Shown here: positions 7,621 through 17,234 of the stretch, one piece after another
How the letters are laid out: each line of letters begins with the position of its first letter
Position numbering within the stretch: the first letter of the stretch is position 1
Assembly (NCBI GenBank): GCA_027489965.1
Contig: JAIXZA010000162.1
Coordinates: 186,001 to 250,000 of the forward strand
DNA length: 64,000 nt
Direction: 5' to 3'
DNA from: Verrucomicrobiaceae bacterium
GTDB taxonomy: Bacteria; Verrucomicrobiota; Verrucomicrobiia; Verrucomicrobiales; Verrucomicrobiaceae
Made by a program: the position numbers and the translations under genes
Notes under the pieces: model-generated
The model's input: the letters and a program-made list of their open reading frames with translations, nothing else
Databases searched by the model: none
Told to the model about the DNA's origin: nothing

Positions 7621-8931
7621 ATGACTTTTACGTTCTTTCGTATTACTCAAACCAACGTGTTACGCGGTCTAGCGCTAGGCTTTGTGTTGGTCATGGCATT
7701 GCTCGGTGCAGCGGGTCTGATTGCAGTAAGACAGAGTCAGCGCATTCGGCAGAGCGTGGCGCAGTTGGCAAGGGATCAACTGTTGATTGCCCGCTTGATA
7801 CATGATGTGCAGATGGAGGAAAATGCCATGACGGAGGTGCTGCACCAGTTGGCACAAGTTCAGGCCCAACAGCCAGATCAGGTCGTGCTTTTGGAAGACT
7901 TGGATAAGAGTGATCGGCAGCTAGCACGGCTATCGCAGGAGGCTCAGGAGGCGGCTGGCCAAGAACTCTGGCAGGATCTAGAGACTAGTTTCAGGTCGTT
8001 TACGGAAGAGGCCCACCGCGTACTGGAAACGAAGACAGCTGTGCCAAGAGAGAATTTAGAATCTTTGTTCAAGCATCATGATCATGTCGTCGATCTGGTG
8101 AACCAGCTCATCAAAGCAAGTTCTGAACGTCTAGCCGCAGCGGAGCGTGAGATCGAGCAGCAATCCAAGGATTTAGGCGATGATGCGGCGCTGCTTTTAG
8201 GGTCAAGTTTCATCCTTGCTGCTATCTGCGCTTTGCTCACGGTTGGCTTTGCACGACTGAGCATGCAGCGCATTCAGTGGCAATCGGAGGAACTCAATCG
8301 CGTGTCATGGCACATGCTACAGACGCAGGAAGAGACGGCACGGCGTTTTTCTCATGAACTTCACGACGAATTGGGGCAGTCACTGGCAGCGCTGCGCTCC
8401 AATTTGACCAAAGGAGCCACACGTGACTTTGACGCGCTACGGGCGGACTGCCTGCATCTTGTGGATGAATCCATCACCAATGTACGGGAGCTGTCGCAAC
8501 TTTTGCGGCCTGTGATTCTAGATGACTTTGGCCTGGATGCAGGTCTGCGCTGGCTGACTGAGAAATTTGGTCAGAGGGCGCGTGTCAGCGTTGAATACAC
8601 CTCCAATCTGACAGAGCGACTGCAAAGCGAGACGGAAACGCATCTCTTTCGCATTGCCCAGGAGGCATTAACAAACATTGCACGCCACTCTCAAGCGACA
8701 GAGGTTCAGATAGTCTTGGAAAAAAACCCTTCCAAAGTCCGCCTGAGTGTCCAGGACAATGGTTGCGGCCTGCCGCATGAGCGCCTTGAATCTTCGTCAA
8801 GTCTAGGACTCATTGGCATGAGAGCCCGAGCCCGTGAATGTGGCGGCACACTCGATCTCCAAATGGCACAGCCTAACGGCCTACGTATTGTCGTTGAGGT
8901 GCCGCTGCGGCTGGTAGAAACGGAAGAGTAA
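7621..8931 (+). CDS. Membrane histidine kinase of the HisKA_3/NarX type
   Basis: The 436-residue kinase has two transmembrane helices (about 16-36 and 190-211) flanking a helical periplasmic domain of the four-helix-bundle type with many Gln and Glu residues. The dimerisation block FSHELHDELGQSL places the phospho-accepting histidine at H248. The catalytic domain shows the N box (FRIAQEALTNIARHSQA), the D box (DNGCGL) and a G box (LGLIGMRARA). This type pairs with NarL-like regulators such as the gene 32 bp upstream. The sensor domain does not reveal its ligand. Confidence 0.92.
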   Translation: MTFTFFRITQTNVLRGLALGFVLVMALLGAAGLIAVRQSQRIRQSVAQLARDQLLIARLIHDVQMEENAMTEVLHQLAQVQAQQPDQVVLLEDLDKSDRQLARLSQEAQEAAGQELWQDLETSFRSFTEEAHRVLETKTAVPRENLESLFKHHDHVVDLVNQLIKASSERLAAAEREIEQQSKDLGDDAALLLGSSFILAAICALLTVGFARLSMQRIQWQSEELNRVSWHMLQTQEETARRFSHELHDELGQSLAALRSNLTKGATRDFDALRADCLHLVDESITNVRELSQLLRPVILDDFGLDAGLRWLTEKFGQRARVSVEYTSNLTERLQSETETHLFRIAQEALTNIARHSQATEVQIVLEKNPSKVRLSVQDNGCGLPHERLESSSSLGLIGMRARARECGGTLDLQMAQPNGLRIVVEVPLRLVETEE

Positions 8932-8946
8932 AGGCAATGCCCGGCC

Positions 8947-9684
8947 CTATTTACCGCTAAAAAACGGTGCGCTAGAAAGAAGCCAAATACTGATGGTGTG
9001 GTTTTGTTCCCATTTGTCACCACCGCGTTTTTGGATGGTTTGCTCCATGAAGCCGACCTCTAAACGTGTGAATGGTGTCAATTTGCGACCAATGCCAATG
9101 AAAGCACGGTTTTGGTCAAAATTGTTCTTTTTGACGTTACCGCCAAAGTTAAAGAAGACTTCATCCCAAAGGGAAAGGTAGGTTTTCTTGTCCTGTGTCA
9201 GTGGGATGCTGGTGCGTAGCATGTAGCGGATGCGGTTCTCACCGCGCCAGTTGATGGTCTCTCCGCTAACCTTAGCCTGCTCTTCAATCCAGCGCTGTTC
9301 CAGGCGGACGCGGTGCTGCCATTCGAGCCCGAAGAGATTCATTTTATAAACGGCTTGCTCCCAGATGCGGTGCTCGTCGAATTCGTGGAGAGAAGGAAAC
9401 TCACCGTAAGGGTAAGTTTTTACGTAGCCATAGCCTGCGCTGACAGTCAGTGTAGGACTGATGGTATAATTGATACCGGGACGAATGAGTAACTGTTGCC
9501 ATTCATTCCCCCAGTCTTCTCGTCGATTTTGAATTTCAAGGTGGAGGCCCCAAGGAGAATTGAGCAGAGGATGATCCCCCACATAGTTCAGCCAGAGATG
9601 GTATTGGTCTGCATGTTGATCAGCTGCATGAGCACTTACAAGGCTAGCGAGCGCGAGCCATAGATAAAGAAAACGGCTTTTCAT
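8947..9684 (-). CDS. DUF2490-type outer-membrane beta-barrel protein
   Basis: The ORF is open to 9753, but the ATG at 9684 gives a proper signal peptide (MKSRFLYLWLALASLVSAHA) ending at an AHA cleavage site, leaving a 245-residue precursor. The mature part alternates aromatic and polar residues (YHLWLNYVGDH, YRFL-like strands, WQHRVRLEQRW, RIRYMLR, FNFGG, ...) and ends with the last-strand pattern HTISIWLL. This matches the DUF2490 family, which is predicted to form an outer-membrane barrel. It starts 13 bp after the SulP transporter stop on the same strand, so it may serve the same substrate flow. Its role is inferred. Confidence 0.75.
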   Translation of the reverse strand: MKSRFLYLWLALASLVSAHAADQHADQYHLWLNYVGDHPLLNSPWGLHLEIQNRREDWGNEWQQLLIRPGINYTISPTLTVSAGYGYVKTYPYGEFPSLHEFDEHRIWEQAVYKMNLFGLEWQHRVRLEQRWIEEQAKVSGETINWRGENRIRYMLRTSIPLTQDKKTYLSLWDEVFFNFGGNVKKNNFDQNRAFIGIGRKLTPFTRLEVGFMEQTIQKRGGDKWEQNHTISIWLLSSAPFFSGK

Positions 9685-9697
9685 GGAAGAAGATGGG

Positions 9698-11311
9698 TTA
9701 AGCATGAAGACGGGCTGCGTGCGGGTGAGCTGATACAGGTTTAAATTCTTCAAGGCCAGCTAGATAAAGTTCACGATTTTCGAGTTTCCAATCTTGGGCA
9801 AGTTCTTCAAGCTTCTTGATCACGCTGTGATCGATAAAACTAGCAGATGAAAGGTCCACCGTCACTTTTTTGTGTGTGGACAATGTCACGATCACACCAC
9901 GTAAACCTAACCAGTTGCTGAAAATGGCGGCTTGCTCAATCTTAACGACGGGATGATCACCAGACTCATCCACGGAGGATTTGTGACTGAAAAGGTTCGA
10001 GATGCCTACTTTACCAGCAATGACATGCAGGATCAGTTTCATTAAAATCCCGACGGCTACTCCAATGAGAAGATCTGTGGCCAGGGTGGCGATTAAGGTG
10101 GTCACAAAGACGATCAGCTGACCTTTGCCGACTTCTAACATGTGCATAAACTCTTTTGGCGAGGCTAGATTGTAGCCGGTAAAGACGAGCATCGCTGCGA
10201 GTGCAGGGAGCGGGATCTTGTTTAGCAGGAAAGGAACGCTAGCTACCATGATGAGAAGGAAGGCACCATGCCAAAAATTTGCCCAGCGAGTGCGGGCACC
10301 GTTGCTTTTATTGGCGGAAGAACGGACGATTTCTGAGATCATGGGTAGGCCACCAATGCAGGATACCAGGGTATTGGCCGCGCCGACACCCAGAAGGTCA
10401 CGGCTCAGATTCGTGCGGCGTTGCCATGGGTCGAGTAAGTCGATAGCCTTTGCGCTCAGGAGTGACTCCAGGCTGCCGATAAGGGCAAACATGGCGATCC
10501 AGTAAATACCTGTGCTGCTAGCGATGCGGGAGAAATCAGGGAAGGCAATGCCATCTGCCATGTTAAGAGGCAGACTGACCAAGAAAGCCGAATCTAGTTT
10601 CAAATACATGCTCATGGGAATGCCATAAAGCAGCGCCCAAACCGGGCCAGGAATGAGCTGAACGATGCCCACTTTGATCCAAGGGCGCAGGAAGAGAATG
10701 GCCAGACAGCCCAGACCGACGATGGCTGCGCTTACATTCATATGGCTGAGGCTATCAGGGATTTTGCCGAGAAGTTCAAAAGCCTCACCGTGGGGATGAA
10801 GCGCCTTAATGGAGTTGCCCAACAGCATGACATGCACCTGTTTGGAAATGATGATGACGCCAATAGCCGCAAGCATGCCGTGAACGGCGGCGACTGGGAA
10901 AAACTCGGCCAACTTGCCCATTTTGAAGAGACCGAATAGCATCTGAATGACGCCAGCAACGACGCCCACTGCTAACATGCAGCGGTACCCCACTTGGTCG
11001 GGCTCACCAGGGACGGTGCTGAATGCAGCCACAGTTCCCAAGACAATCGCGATCATGCCAGCTGCCGGACCCTTAATGGTCAGTTCAGAATCACTCAAAA
11101 AGGTGGCTAGTAGTCCACCCACAATGGCTGTGAAAATACCTGCAATGGGTGGGCAGCCGCTTGCTTTTGAAATGGCGAGGCACAATGGCAACGCGATGAG
11201 GAAGACCAAAAATCCTGAAAGGATATCCTTGCTGAAGTAAGTTCTGAAGCCAGCTAGGTTGCCGATGGGTGTCGGGCCTTCGGGTTTTGAGGTGGGTGCA
11301 GGTGCAGACAT
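9698..11311 (-). CDS. SulP-family anion transporter with STAS domain, beside dabA
   Basis: The start at 11311 ([15 protein letters not shown]) is used rather than the track start at 11383, which adds an atypical leader. The 537-residue protein has the SulP hallmarks: the N-terminal block [38 protein letters not shown], about a dozen transmembrane spans, and a C-terminal STAS domain ([22 protein letters not shown]) in its last 100 residues. SulP proteins move sulfate, bicarbonate or other anions. Divergent placement next to dabA and the two NuoL-like genes favours bicarbonate, as in BicA, but the sequence alone does not settle the anion. A 13-bp gap couples it to the DUF2490 barrel. Confidence 0.85.
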   Translation of the reverse strand: MSAPAPTSKPEGPTPIGNLAGFRTYFSKDILSGFLVFLIALPLCLAISKASGCPPIAGIFTAIVGGLLATFLSDSELTIKGPAAGMIAIVLGTVAAFSTVPGEPDQVGYRCMLAVGVVAGVIQMLFGLFKMGKLAEFFPVAAVHGMLAAIGVIIISKQVHVMLLGNSIKALHPHGEAFELLGKIPDSLSHMNVSAAIVGLGCLAILFLRPWIKVGIVQLIPGPVWALLYGIPMSMYLKLDSAFLVSLPLNMADGIAFPDFSRIASSTGIYWIAMFALIGSLESLLSAKAIDLLDPWQRRTNLSRDLLGVGAANTLVSCIGGLPMISEIVRSSANKSNGARTRWANFWHGAFLLIMVASVPFLLNKIPLPALAAMLVFTGYNLASPKEFMHMLEVGKGQLIVFVTTLIATLATDLLIGVAVGILMKLILHVIAGKVGISNLFSHKSSVDESGDHPVVKIEQAAIFSNWLGLRGVIVTLSTHKKVTVDLSSASFIDHSVIKKLEELAQDWKLENRELYLAGLEEFKPVSAHPHAARLHA

Positions 11312-11494
11312 GAGGGCAGTGTTGGTGAGGGTTATTCTGAACGTTAATATTGACGCCCAGACTTCAAAGAAAATACATCCCATCGGCAGGTTATAATAAA
11401 CCCCAGATCAGGGGTACTTCTCTTCAGGGCCGTAATACCCCCCGTGGAAGGGATGGCGCAGAGGCTGTAAGCCGTGTTCATTAGGCGTTACTAA
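11312..11494. promoter_or_regulatory. Divergent control region between sulP and dabA
   Basis: This 183-bp intergenic stretch must contain the promoters for both transcription units. A TATAAT box is present at 11392-11397 with only a weak -35 on the plus strand. An imperfect palindrome (ACCCC-AGATCA-GGGGT) follows at about 11400-11415, in a position where a regulator could bind. No regulator gene is adjacent. The assignment is tentative. Confidence 0.3.
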
Positions 11495-14419
11495 ATGAGC
11501 ACGCATTCCCATTCCGACACCTGTGGCCACGATCATACCCATGACGCTCATACGCCTGGGAATACACTGACGCACCTCCGCCATGTGGTGGATCATGCGG
11601 CGCATTTTTTACCTACACAGGGCCCTATCGGGGTCTTTGTTCATCATAACACTCTCCATTCTCTCCAGCACAAGCGCTTTGAGGAAGCTGTGAAGGAGGC
11701 AGCAGATATTTTTCAAGCCGAACCCTTCCTTTCCGAAGAGACTTATCAAGCCGAGCGTCTTCGCCATCGCATCCATGCTGAGGATATTGACGATATTCTC
11801 AATCACCAGCCAGATACGGAGATCCTTCCCGGTACACTCACTCGGCGTCAACTTCGGCGGGCCATGCTGATCCCCGGCGTGCGCAGAGTGAATGGCATTA
11901 ATATTTCATGGCAAATCGAAGAGGGCGACTGGCTCACGTCCTTTAGAGAAGATCTGTCAATGGCTGCTGCCGATATGCTCGGAGCGGATACACCGAAGGC
12001 GCTTTGGGATGCTTGTCTGGAGAGGGTAAAGCCGCAACCCGCTCCAGTCGCTGGAAAGCCTATTCGTCCGCGTGATGCTTTGCTTGCTAAGTTTGGGATT
12101 GATATGGATCTTATCATCCATCCACCGTTGATCCGCCTCACGGGAGCCTACCTTGATCAGGGTATCGCTTATTGGCCCATGCCTTTGCGGGAGAAAGGCT
12201 TGCTCGTGGCAGCACGTCAAATTATGCCACAAGCGCTGGCCATTTTTCCTGCGTATCTTACGGGCGTTCGTCAGCTGTTTCTGGATCAAGAGGCCAAAAA
12301 CATGGATGCTGAATCCGTCGTTTTGGAGGCCTTGCAGCAGCTAGCTATACCTGAAATAGAATGGGAGAAATTCATTACCGAAGAACTCGTCGCCCTTCGT
12401 GGTTGGGCTGGTATGATTCGAATGTTGGAAAACGACATTACTTTATGTCCTCATGATCGCGTGCGTTGCTCAATCATGGAGTTCCTTGCTTTACGGCTTA
12501 CTTACACGGTGGCTGCCCTTCGCGACATTGCTGGAGATACCACGAGCTGGCATAGCTTCGCTTTACCCAACCCAAGTTTTGATCCGCTTACCCACGTCGC
12601 TCGTGTGTTTGATGTCGCTCAACTTCTCGGCATCACGAGTCATATGATGCGTGTGCTTTCAAGCGAGGATCTCGTTCGATTAGATCACGAAATTCTTGAG
12701 TGCAATGAAATCGAGCGGCGCCGCATCCTGCACCTTGCCTACGAGCGCCGCCATGAACGTCGGATTTTGATTCCACTGGCTAAACACCGTGCCATGCCAC
12801 CTTTAGAGCCGATCAGTGACCGTCTGGCAGCTCAGGTTGTTTTCTGCATCGATGAACGTGAGGAATCTATTCGCCGTGCTCTTGAAGAAGTCGATCCGCA
12901 GATTGAAACTGTAGGTGCCGCCGGTTTCTTTGGCGTCGCCATTGATTATGCAGGGATCGATGATGCTGGGGGTGTTTCTCTCTGCCCAGTCGTCGTCAAA
13001 CCGGCTCATTCAGTGCGTGAGGTGCCGATCACCCAGGATACCCATTTGGATGAAAAGCGACAGAGCCTGCGTCGTGCCTGGGCCAAGCTGGTCCGAAATG
13101 GATTCATTTCATCACGCACTCTCGTTCGTGGTTGGATAAGCACGGCTTGTCTGGGCTTTCTCAGCCTCTTCCCTCTCGCGCTTCGTGTGCTTACGCCGCT
13201 TGGGTATGGACGCTTCATCAAGCGTCTCAATCGTGCCTTTCTGCCAGAGCCGAAAACGGAGTTCACCTTTATGCAGGACGATCTGGCATCTCGTAATGCC
13301 ACCAGTGGCCTTGTGAGTGGCTTCACCACACAGGAAATGGCGGATCGTGTGTACTCAGTGCTCGGACCCGCAGGCTTGCACAAAGCTCACGCGCGCCTTG
13401 TGGTCATTCTGGGTCACGGCTCGACTAGTTTGAACAATCCTTATGAATCAGCCTACTGTTGTGGAGCCTGCGGAGGCCGCACAGGTGCTCCAAATGCACG
13501 TTTGTTTGCCATCATCGCTAATCGTCCGGCCGTGCGTGAAGCCTTGCGACTTAAAGGTGTCATCATTCCCGAAGATACATGGTTCTTGGGCGGTTATCAT
13601 GATACTTGCAGCGATGACGTAGAATTCTTTGACATGGATCTAATGCCCGAAACTCACCGTGGCGATCTGATTCGCGTGCGTAAGTCTCTGGACAAAGCAC
13701 GCACGCTTAGTGCTCATGAGCGGACGCGGCGGTTTGAAGCAGCAAGCTCTGACTTTACCCCTGAACTTGGATTGCGGCATGTACAAGAACGTGCTGAGCA
13801 CATTGGTGAACCAAGGCCGGAATATGGTCACTGCACCAATGCCGTGGCATATGTGGGGCGTCGTGAGTTCACTCGTGGGCTGTTTATGGATCGTCGTGCT
13901 TTCCTCATCTCGTATGATGCGACGAAGGATCCAGACAATGGGGCACTTGGACGCGTGCTGGGTGCGGTGATTCCTGTCTGTGGCGGGATCAATTTGGAAT
14001 ATTACTTTTCGACCGTTGATAACGAAGCTTATGGTAGCGGTACCAAATTACCGCATAATATCAGCGGGCTCGTCGGTGTCATGAATGGATTTCAAGGTGA
14101 TCTACGCACCGGTTTGCCGGTGCAAACGGTCGAGATCCATGAGCCTGTTCGTATTCTTTTTGTTGTAGAATCAACTCCTGAGCGGCTGATGAGTGTGATC
14201 CAAAAAAATCCTGAGCTAACAGAGTTTGTTTGCAATCAGTGGATTCGTTTAGCCACCATGGATCCAGAGGATGGTCATATGGAAGTTTATCGTGACGGCG
14301 TTTTTGAAAAACTAGAAGGCAACGAAGAGCCGCTGCCAATTGCCCAAAACTCCAGGGCCTGGTATCGAGGCAAGATGGAGCACCTTGCACTGGCACGGAT
14401 CGACCCTAAAGCCGCCTGA
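11495..14419 (+). CDS. dabA: DabA, carbonic-anhydrase-like subunit of the DAC inorganic-carbon pump (DUF2309)
   Basis: The 974-residue protein belongs to PF10070 (DUF2309/UPF0753). It opens with a His-rich tail (HSHSDTCGHDHTHDAH) and then the conserved VFVHHNTLHSLQH block. The residues corresponding to the zinc and active site described for Halothiobacillus DabA2 (Cys, Asp two later, then His and Cys 15 apart) are all present: C451 and D453 in FCIDERE, H641 in GHGSTS, and C656 in YCCGACGG. In characterised DAC systems DabA hydrates CO2 to bicarbonate one-way, energised by the membrane partner DabB. Two NuoL-like genes follow 38 bp downstream. The His-rich tail may bind metal, which is an inference. 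Confidence 0.93.
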   Translation: MSTHSHSDTCGHDHTHDAHTPGNTLTHLRHVVDHAAHFLPTQGPIGVFVHHNTLHSLQHKRFEEAVKEAADIFQAEPFLSEETYQAERLRHRIHAEDIDDILNHQPDTEILPGTLTRRQLRRAMLIPGVRRVNGINISWQIEEGDWLTSFREDLSMAAADMLGADTPKALWDACLERVKPQPAPVAGKPIRPRDALLAKFGIDMDLIIHPPLIRLTGAYLDQGIAYWPMPLREKGLLVAARQIMPQALAIFPAYLTGVRQLFLDQEAKNMDAESVVLEALQQLAIPEIEWEKFITEELVALRGWAGMIRMLENDITLCPHDRVRCSIMEFLALRLTYTVAALRDIAGDTTSWHSFALPNPSFDPLTHVARVFDVAQLLGITSHMMRVLSSEDLVRLDHEILECNEIERRRILHLAYERRHERRILIPLAKHRAMPPLEPISDRLAAQVVFCIDEREESIRRALEEVDPQIETVGAAGFFGVAIDYAGIDDAGGVSLCPVVVKPAHSVREVPITQDTHLDEKRQSLRRAWAKLVRNGFISSRTLVRGWISTACLGFLSLFPLALRVLTPLGYGRFIKRLNRAFLPEPKTEFTFMQDDLASRNATSGLVSGFTTQEMADRVYSVLGPAGLHKAHARLVVILGHGSTSLNNPYESAYCCGACGGRTGAPNARLFAIIANRPAVREALRLKGVIIPEDTWFLGGYHDTCSDDVEFFDMDLMPETHRGDLIRVRKSLDKARTLSAHERTRRFEAASSDFTPELGLRHVQERAEHIGEPRPEYGHCTNAVAYVGRREFTRGLFMDRRAFLISYDATKDPDNGALGRVLGAVIPVCGGINLEYYFSTVDNEAYGSGTKLPHNISGLVGVMNGFQGDLRTGLPVQTVEIHEPVRILFVVESTPERLMSVIQKNPELTEFVCNQWIRLATMDPEDGHMEVYRDGVFEKLEGNEEPLPIAQNSRAWYRGKMEHLALARIDPKAA

Positions 14420-14457
14420 TCGTCTCAACTGTTATCACCCCAAATTCGATTTCCGCA

Positions 14458-15798
14458 ATGTCACTGCAAAACCTTATCCTTATCCTCATTGCCACTCCTG
14501 GCATGCTTTTCCTTGGCCTGAGTATCGTCTGGCTTTTAGGGGGGAATATTCCAGAGCGTGCCATGTCACGCTTGACGAAGGCTGTCTATTCCTTGCTTGC
14601 CGTCATCACGGCTTTAATCGGCTATCAAATGTGGAGTCAAGATTTGACGTCGGTCCATGTTTCGCTTGGAGATTGGTTTACCGTGGCGCACTACGGTTTT
14701 CCCCTCTCACTCTTAATAGATAAGCTTTCACTCCCATTGGTCGGAATCACCGTAGTACTCGCTGGCATTGTCGGATCATTTTCCGTCCGTTATCTGCACC
14801 GCGATCCAGGATTTTTTCGCTTTTTTCTGTTACTGCATCTTTTCACATTCGGCGCACTTCTTGTCTTCATTGCGGATTCACTTGATCTATTGATCGGTGG
14901 TTGGGAGCTTGTCGGGATTACCTCTGTGATGCTTATCGCTTTCTTTCAGTATCGTCCTGATCCGGTTCGGAATGCGCTTCGTGTTTTTGGTACTTATCGC
15001 ATTGCAGATTTATTCATGTTGGTGGCAGTCTTTCTTGCGCATCATTGGTTTGGCACAGCCTCCTGGGGTGGCATGTTTAGCGGAGATTGGCCAGGACACA
15101 TGAATAAGCTCGATGGTGGTGCGGCCAGTTTCATTGCCGTTCTCCTTGTTTTTGCCGCGAGTGGCAAAGCCTCACAAGGCCCCTTCTGTGGCTGGCTTCC
15201 GCGTGCCATGGAAGGCCCGACTCCATCAAGCGCTGTCTTTTATGGCGCTATCTCTGTCCACGCGGGGGCTTATCTACTGCTTCGCGTTCAGCCTCTCATT
15301 CATTCATCATGGATTGCTACGAGTTTAGTAATCTTTATTGGCCTGACGACAGCTTTTCTTGGCACAATGGTTCATCGCACGTGTGCAGATGCGAAGACTT
15401 CACTCGCCTATGCTTCGCAGACGCAGTTGGGTCTCATCTTTGCCGAGATCGGCTTTGGCTGGACGACCTTCGCAGTGATTCATCTCGTCAGTCATGCGAT
15501 GCTGCGCACCCTGCAGTTCCTGCGCTCCCCATCCATGTTGCGTGACTACAATCGTGTCCACGCAGCTGCTGGCGGCAAGATTGATCCCACAGGCGAATAC
15601 TTTGAATCATTGTTACCAAAATCGATTCAAATCTGGCTCTATCGCTTTGCCCTCGGTCGTGGTTTTTATGATGCCATTTTAGATCGCTTCATCATAGCCC
15701 CCGTAATGGCCGTTGCTCGTTTTCTAGCCATTTTTGATCCCGATATTTCGCCCCCCAAAGTTGAGCCGATTACTCAGCCAACGACTTTGAAGAACTAG
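14458..15798 (+). CDS. NuoL-like proton/cation-translocating subunit, DabB-type
   Basis: The 446-residue polytopic protein belongs to the complex I/Mrp antiporter family. Key residues of the proton path can be followed. The TM5 glutamate is present in GGWELVGITS and the TM7 lysine in GKASQGPFCGWLPRAMEGPTPSS. The TM8 lysine is in KTSLAYASQTQLG. The C-terminal channel position usually Lys in NuoL (HAFFKALLFL) reads HAMLRTLQFL, with arginine. It lacks the long NuoL lateral helix. Its position right after dabA makes it the DabB partner that couples ion movement to CO2 hydration. A second related gene follows 4-19 bp later, so the membrane part may be a heterodimer. Confidence 0.88.
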   Translation: MSLQNLILILIATPGMLFLGLSIVWLLGGNIPERAMSRLTKAVYSLLAVITALIGYQMWSQDLTSVHVSLGDWFTVAHYGFPLSLLIDKLSLPLVGITVVLAGIVGSFSVRYLHRDPGFFRFFLLLHLFTFGALLVFIADSLDLLIGGWELVGITSVMLIAFFQYRPDPVRNALRVFGTYRIADLFMLVAVFLAHHWFGTASWGGMFSGDWPGHMNKLDGGAASFIAVLLVFAASGKASQGPFCGWLPRAMEGPTPSSAVFYGAISVHAGAYLLLRVQPLIHSSWIATSLVIFIGLTTAFLGTMVHRTCADAKTSLAYASQTQLGLIFAEIGFGWTTFAVIHLVSHAMLRTLQFLRSPSMLRDYNRVHAAAGGKIDPTGEYFESLLPKSIQIWLYRFALGRGFYDAILDRFIIAPVMAVARFLAIFDPDISPPKVEPITQPTTLKN

Positions 15799-15817
15799 CC
15801 CATTGAAGCCCTTTCCC

Positions 15818-17224
15818 ATGCAATTCCTTTCGTTACCATACATCTCCATTGGCATTGGCTCCTTAATCATAGGTGCCTGCATTTCATTGCGTTCAAAAAG
15901 CCCACGTATGGGTGCCGTTTTGTCATCCATCATTGCCTTTTTGAGCTTTCTTTTAGCCGCACGTGAAGTGGCGCTCATCAATCATGGGCGCTTATTTGAC
16001 CCTTTCTTAACTTGGTTTGATGCCGATGGTTTAGATGCGGTCCCGATGGCGTTCTTTGCCGCATTAACCGTTATGTTTGTCACCGTTGCACCCAAACGCG
16101 ATGCGGGGGGGCGTTCTCTTGCGGGGATGCTGATCATCGCAGCCGCGACGCAGATTTCGTATGCTGGAGCAAATTTAGCTGTCTTGGCTACCGGCTGGTG
16201 GCTCACTTGCGCGCCTTTTATTCTGGGGATGTTTGGCAAATATCCCGGTCGGCGGTTTGAAAATACGTTTCTGATTGCTAGCTCCATCGCTCTGACTGCC
16301 GGCATTCTACTTTTGCACCACATTGAAATCGATGAACTTTCCCACACCTCCATGCTGGCCTTTGGGTTGCTCATCATAGCGGTTGTCTTGCGGAAAGGAG
16401 TGTTTCCTTTTCATGGCTGGATGGTGCACGCTTTTGAGTATGGCCCGCTTCTTCCCACCGCGCTTCTTTTTAATGGACATCTCGGGGCATTACTCATCGC
16501 CAGATCTGAGACGACGGCTTTACCAGTGACTGCCAAACATGCTCTTGATATTCTCGGTATGGTGGCCTTAGCAACCACGGTGATTACAAGTGTCCGCGCT
16601 TTTGCAGAGAAAAAGCCACGTCGTCTTCTCGCCTATCTATGTCTCAGTCAGGCTAGCTTTATTCTCGTTGGGTTTGCCACTGCGAATGTGCAGGGTATCA
16701 CTGGCGGACTGATTCACTGGCTTGTGGTCTCCACAGCGTCGGCGGGTCTCATCTGCATCGTTCGTATGCTGGAAGTGCGTTTGAGTGTGATTGATGATCC
16801 ATCTGGTCATCTGGGTCTTGCTACGAAAGCGCCAAGACTCGCCACTTTCTTCCTCGTATGTGGACTCGCTTTGATTGGCTTGCCAGGCACGCTTGGCTAC
16901 TGCGCAGAGGATCTGCTCTTTCACGGCGCTTTGGAAAATCATCCCTGGGTCGGTCTTTGTTTGCCTATAGCTACGGCCTTCAATGCCATCAATATCATGC
17001 GCCTCTTCAGCATCCTCTTCCTTGGCGTATTGCCGAAGCATGTCATTGATATTCCCGATGCTCTGCCAAGAGAGCGCTGGCCACTGGTGGCATGCGTTCT
17101 CTTTTTAGTGATAGGTGGACTGCTTCCTGCACGCATCGTCTCGTGGCGGTCTGATGCTGCAGATCAGATCTCTGGTGCTCTTGATTACCAAGAACCGCAT
17201 ACACCCTCTGCATCAGGGCATTAG
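15818..17224 (+). CDS. Second, divergent NuoL/NuoN-like membrane subunit of the DAC module
   Basis: The track starts at a TTG (15803). The ATG at 15818 (MQFLSLPYISIG) is preferred and gives 468 residues with about 13 hydrophobic spans. Antiporter-subunit blocks are recognisable: RKGVFPFHGWMVHAFEYGPLLPTALLFNGHLGALL around TM7 and KKPRRLLAYLCLSQASFILVGF around TM8. At the TM5 position, where the first subunit has GGWELVG, this protein reads TGWWLTCAP, so the glutamate is gone. It may be a structural or partly inactive half-channel paired with the preceding gene. Tight spacing (19 bp) indicates one transcript with dabA. Confidence 0.82.
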   Translation: MQFLSLPYISIGIGSLIIGACISLRSKSPRMGAVLSSIIAFLSFLLAAREVALINHGRLFDPFLTWFDADGLDAVPMAFFAALTVMFVTVAPKRDAGGRSLAGMLIIAAATQISYAGANLAVLATGWWLTCAPFILGMFGKYPGRRFENTFLIASSIALTAGILLLHHIEIDELSHTSMLAFGLLIIAVVLRKGVFPFHGWMVHAFEYGPLLPTALLFNGHLGALLIARSETTALPVTAKHALDILGMVALATTVITSVRAFAEKKPRRLLAYLCLSQASFILVGFATANVQGITGGLIHWLVVSTASAGLICIVRMLEVRLSVIDDPSGHLGLATKAPRLATFFLVCGLALIGLPGTLGYCAEDLLFHGALENHPWVGLCLPIATAFNAINIMRLFSILFLGVLPKHVIDIPDALPRERWPLVACVLFLVIGGLLPARIVSWRSDAADQISGALDYQEPHTPSASGH

Positions 17225-17234
17225 AACATCTAAC

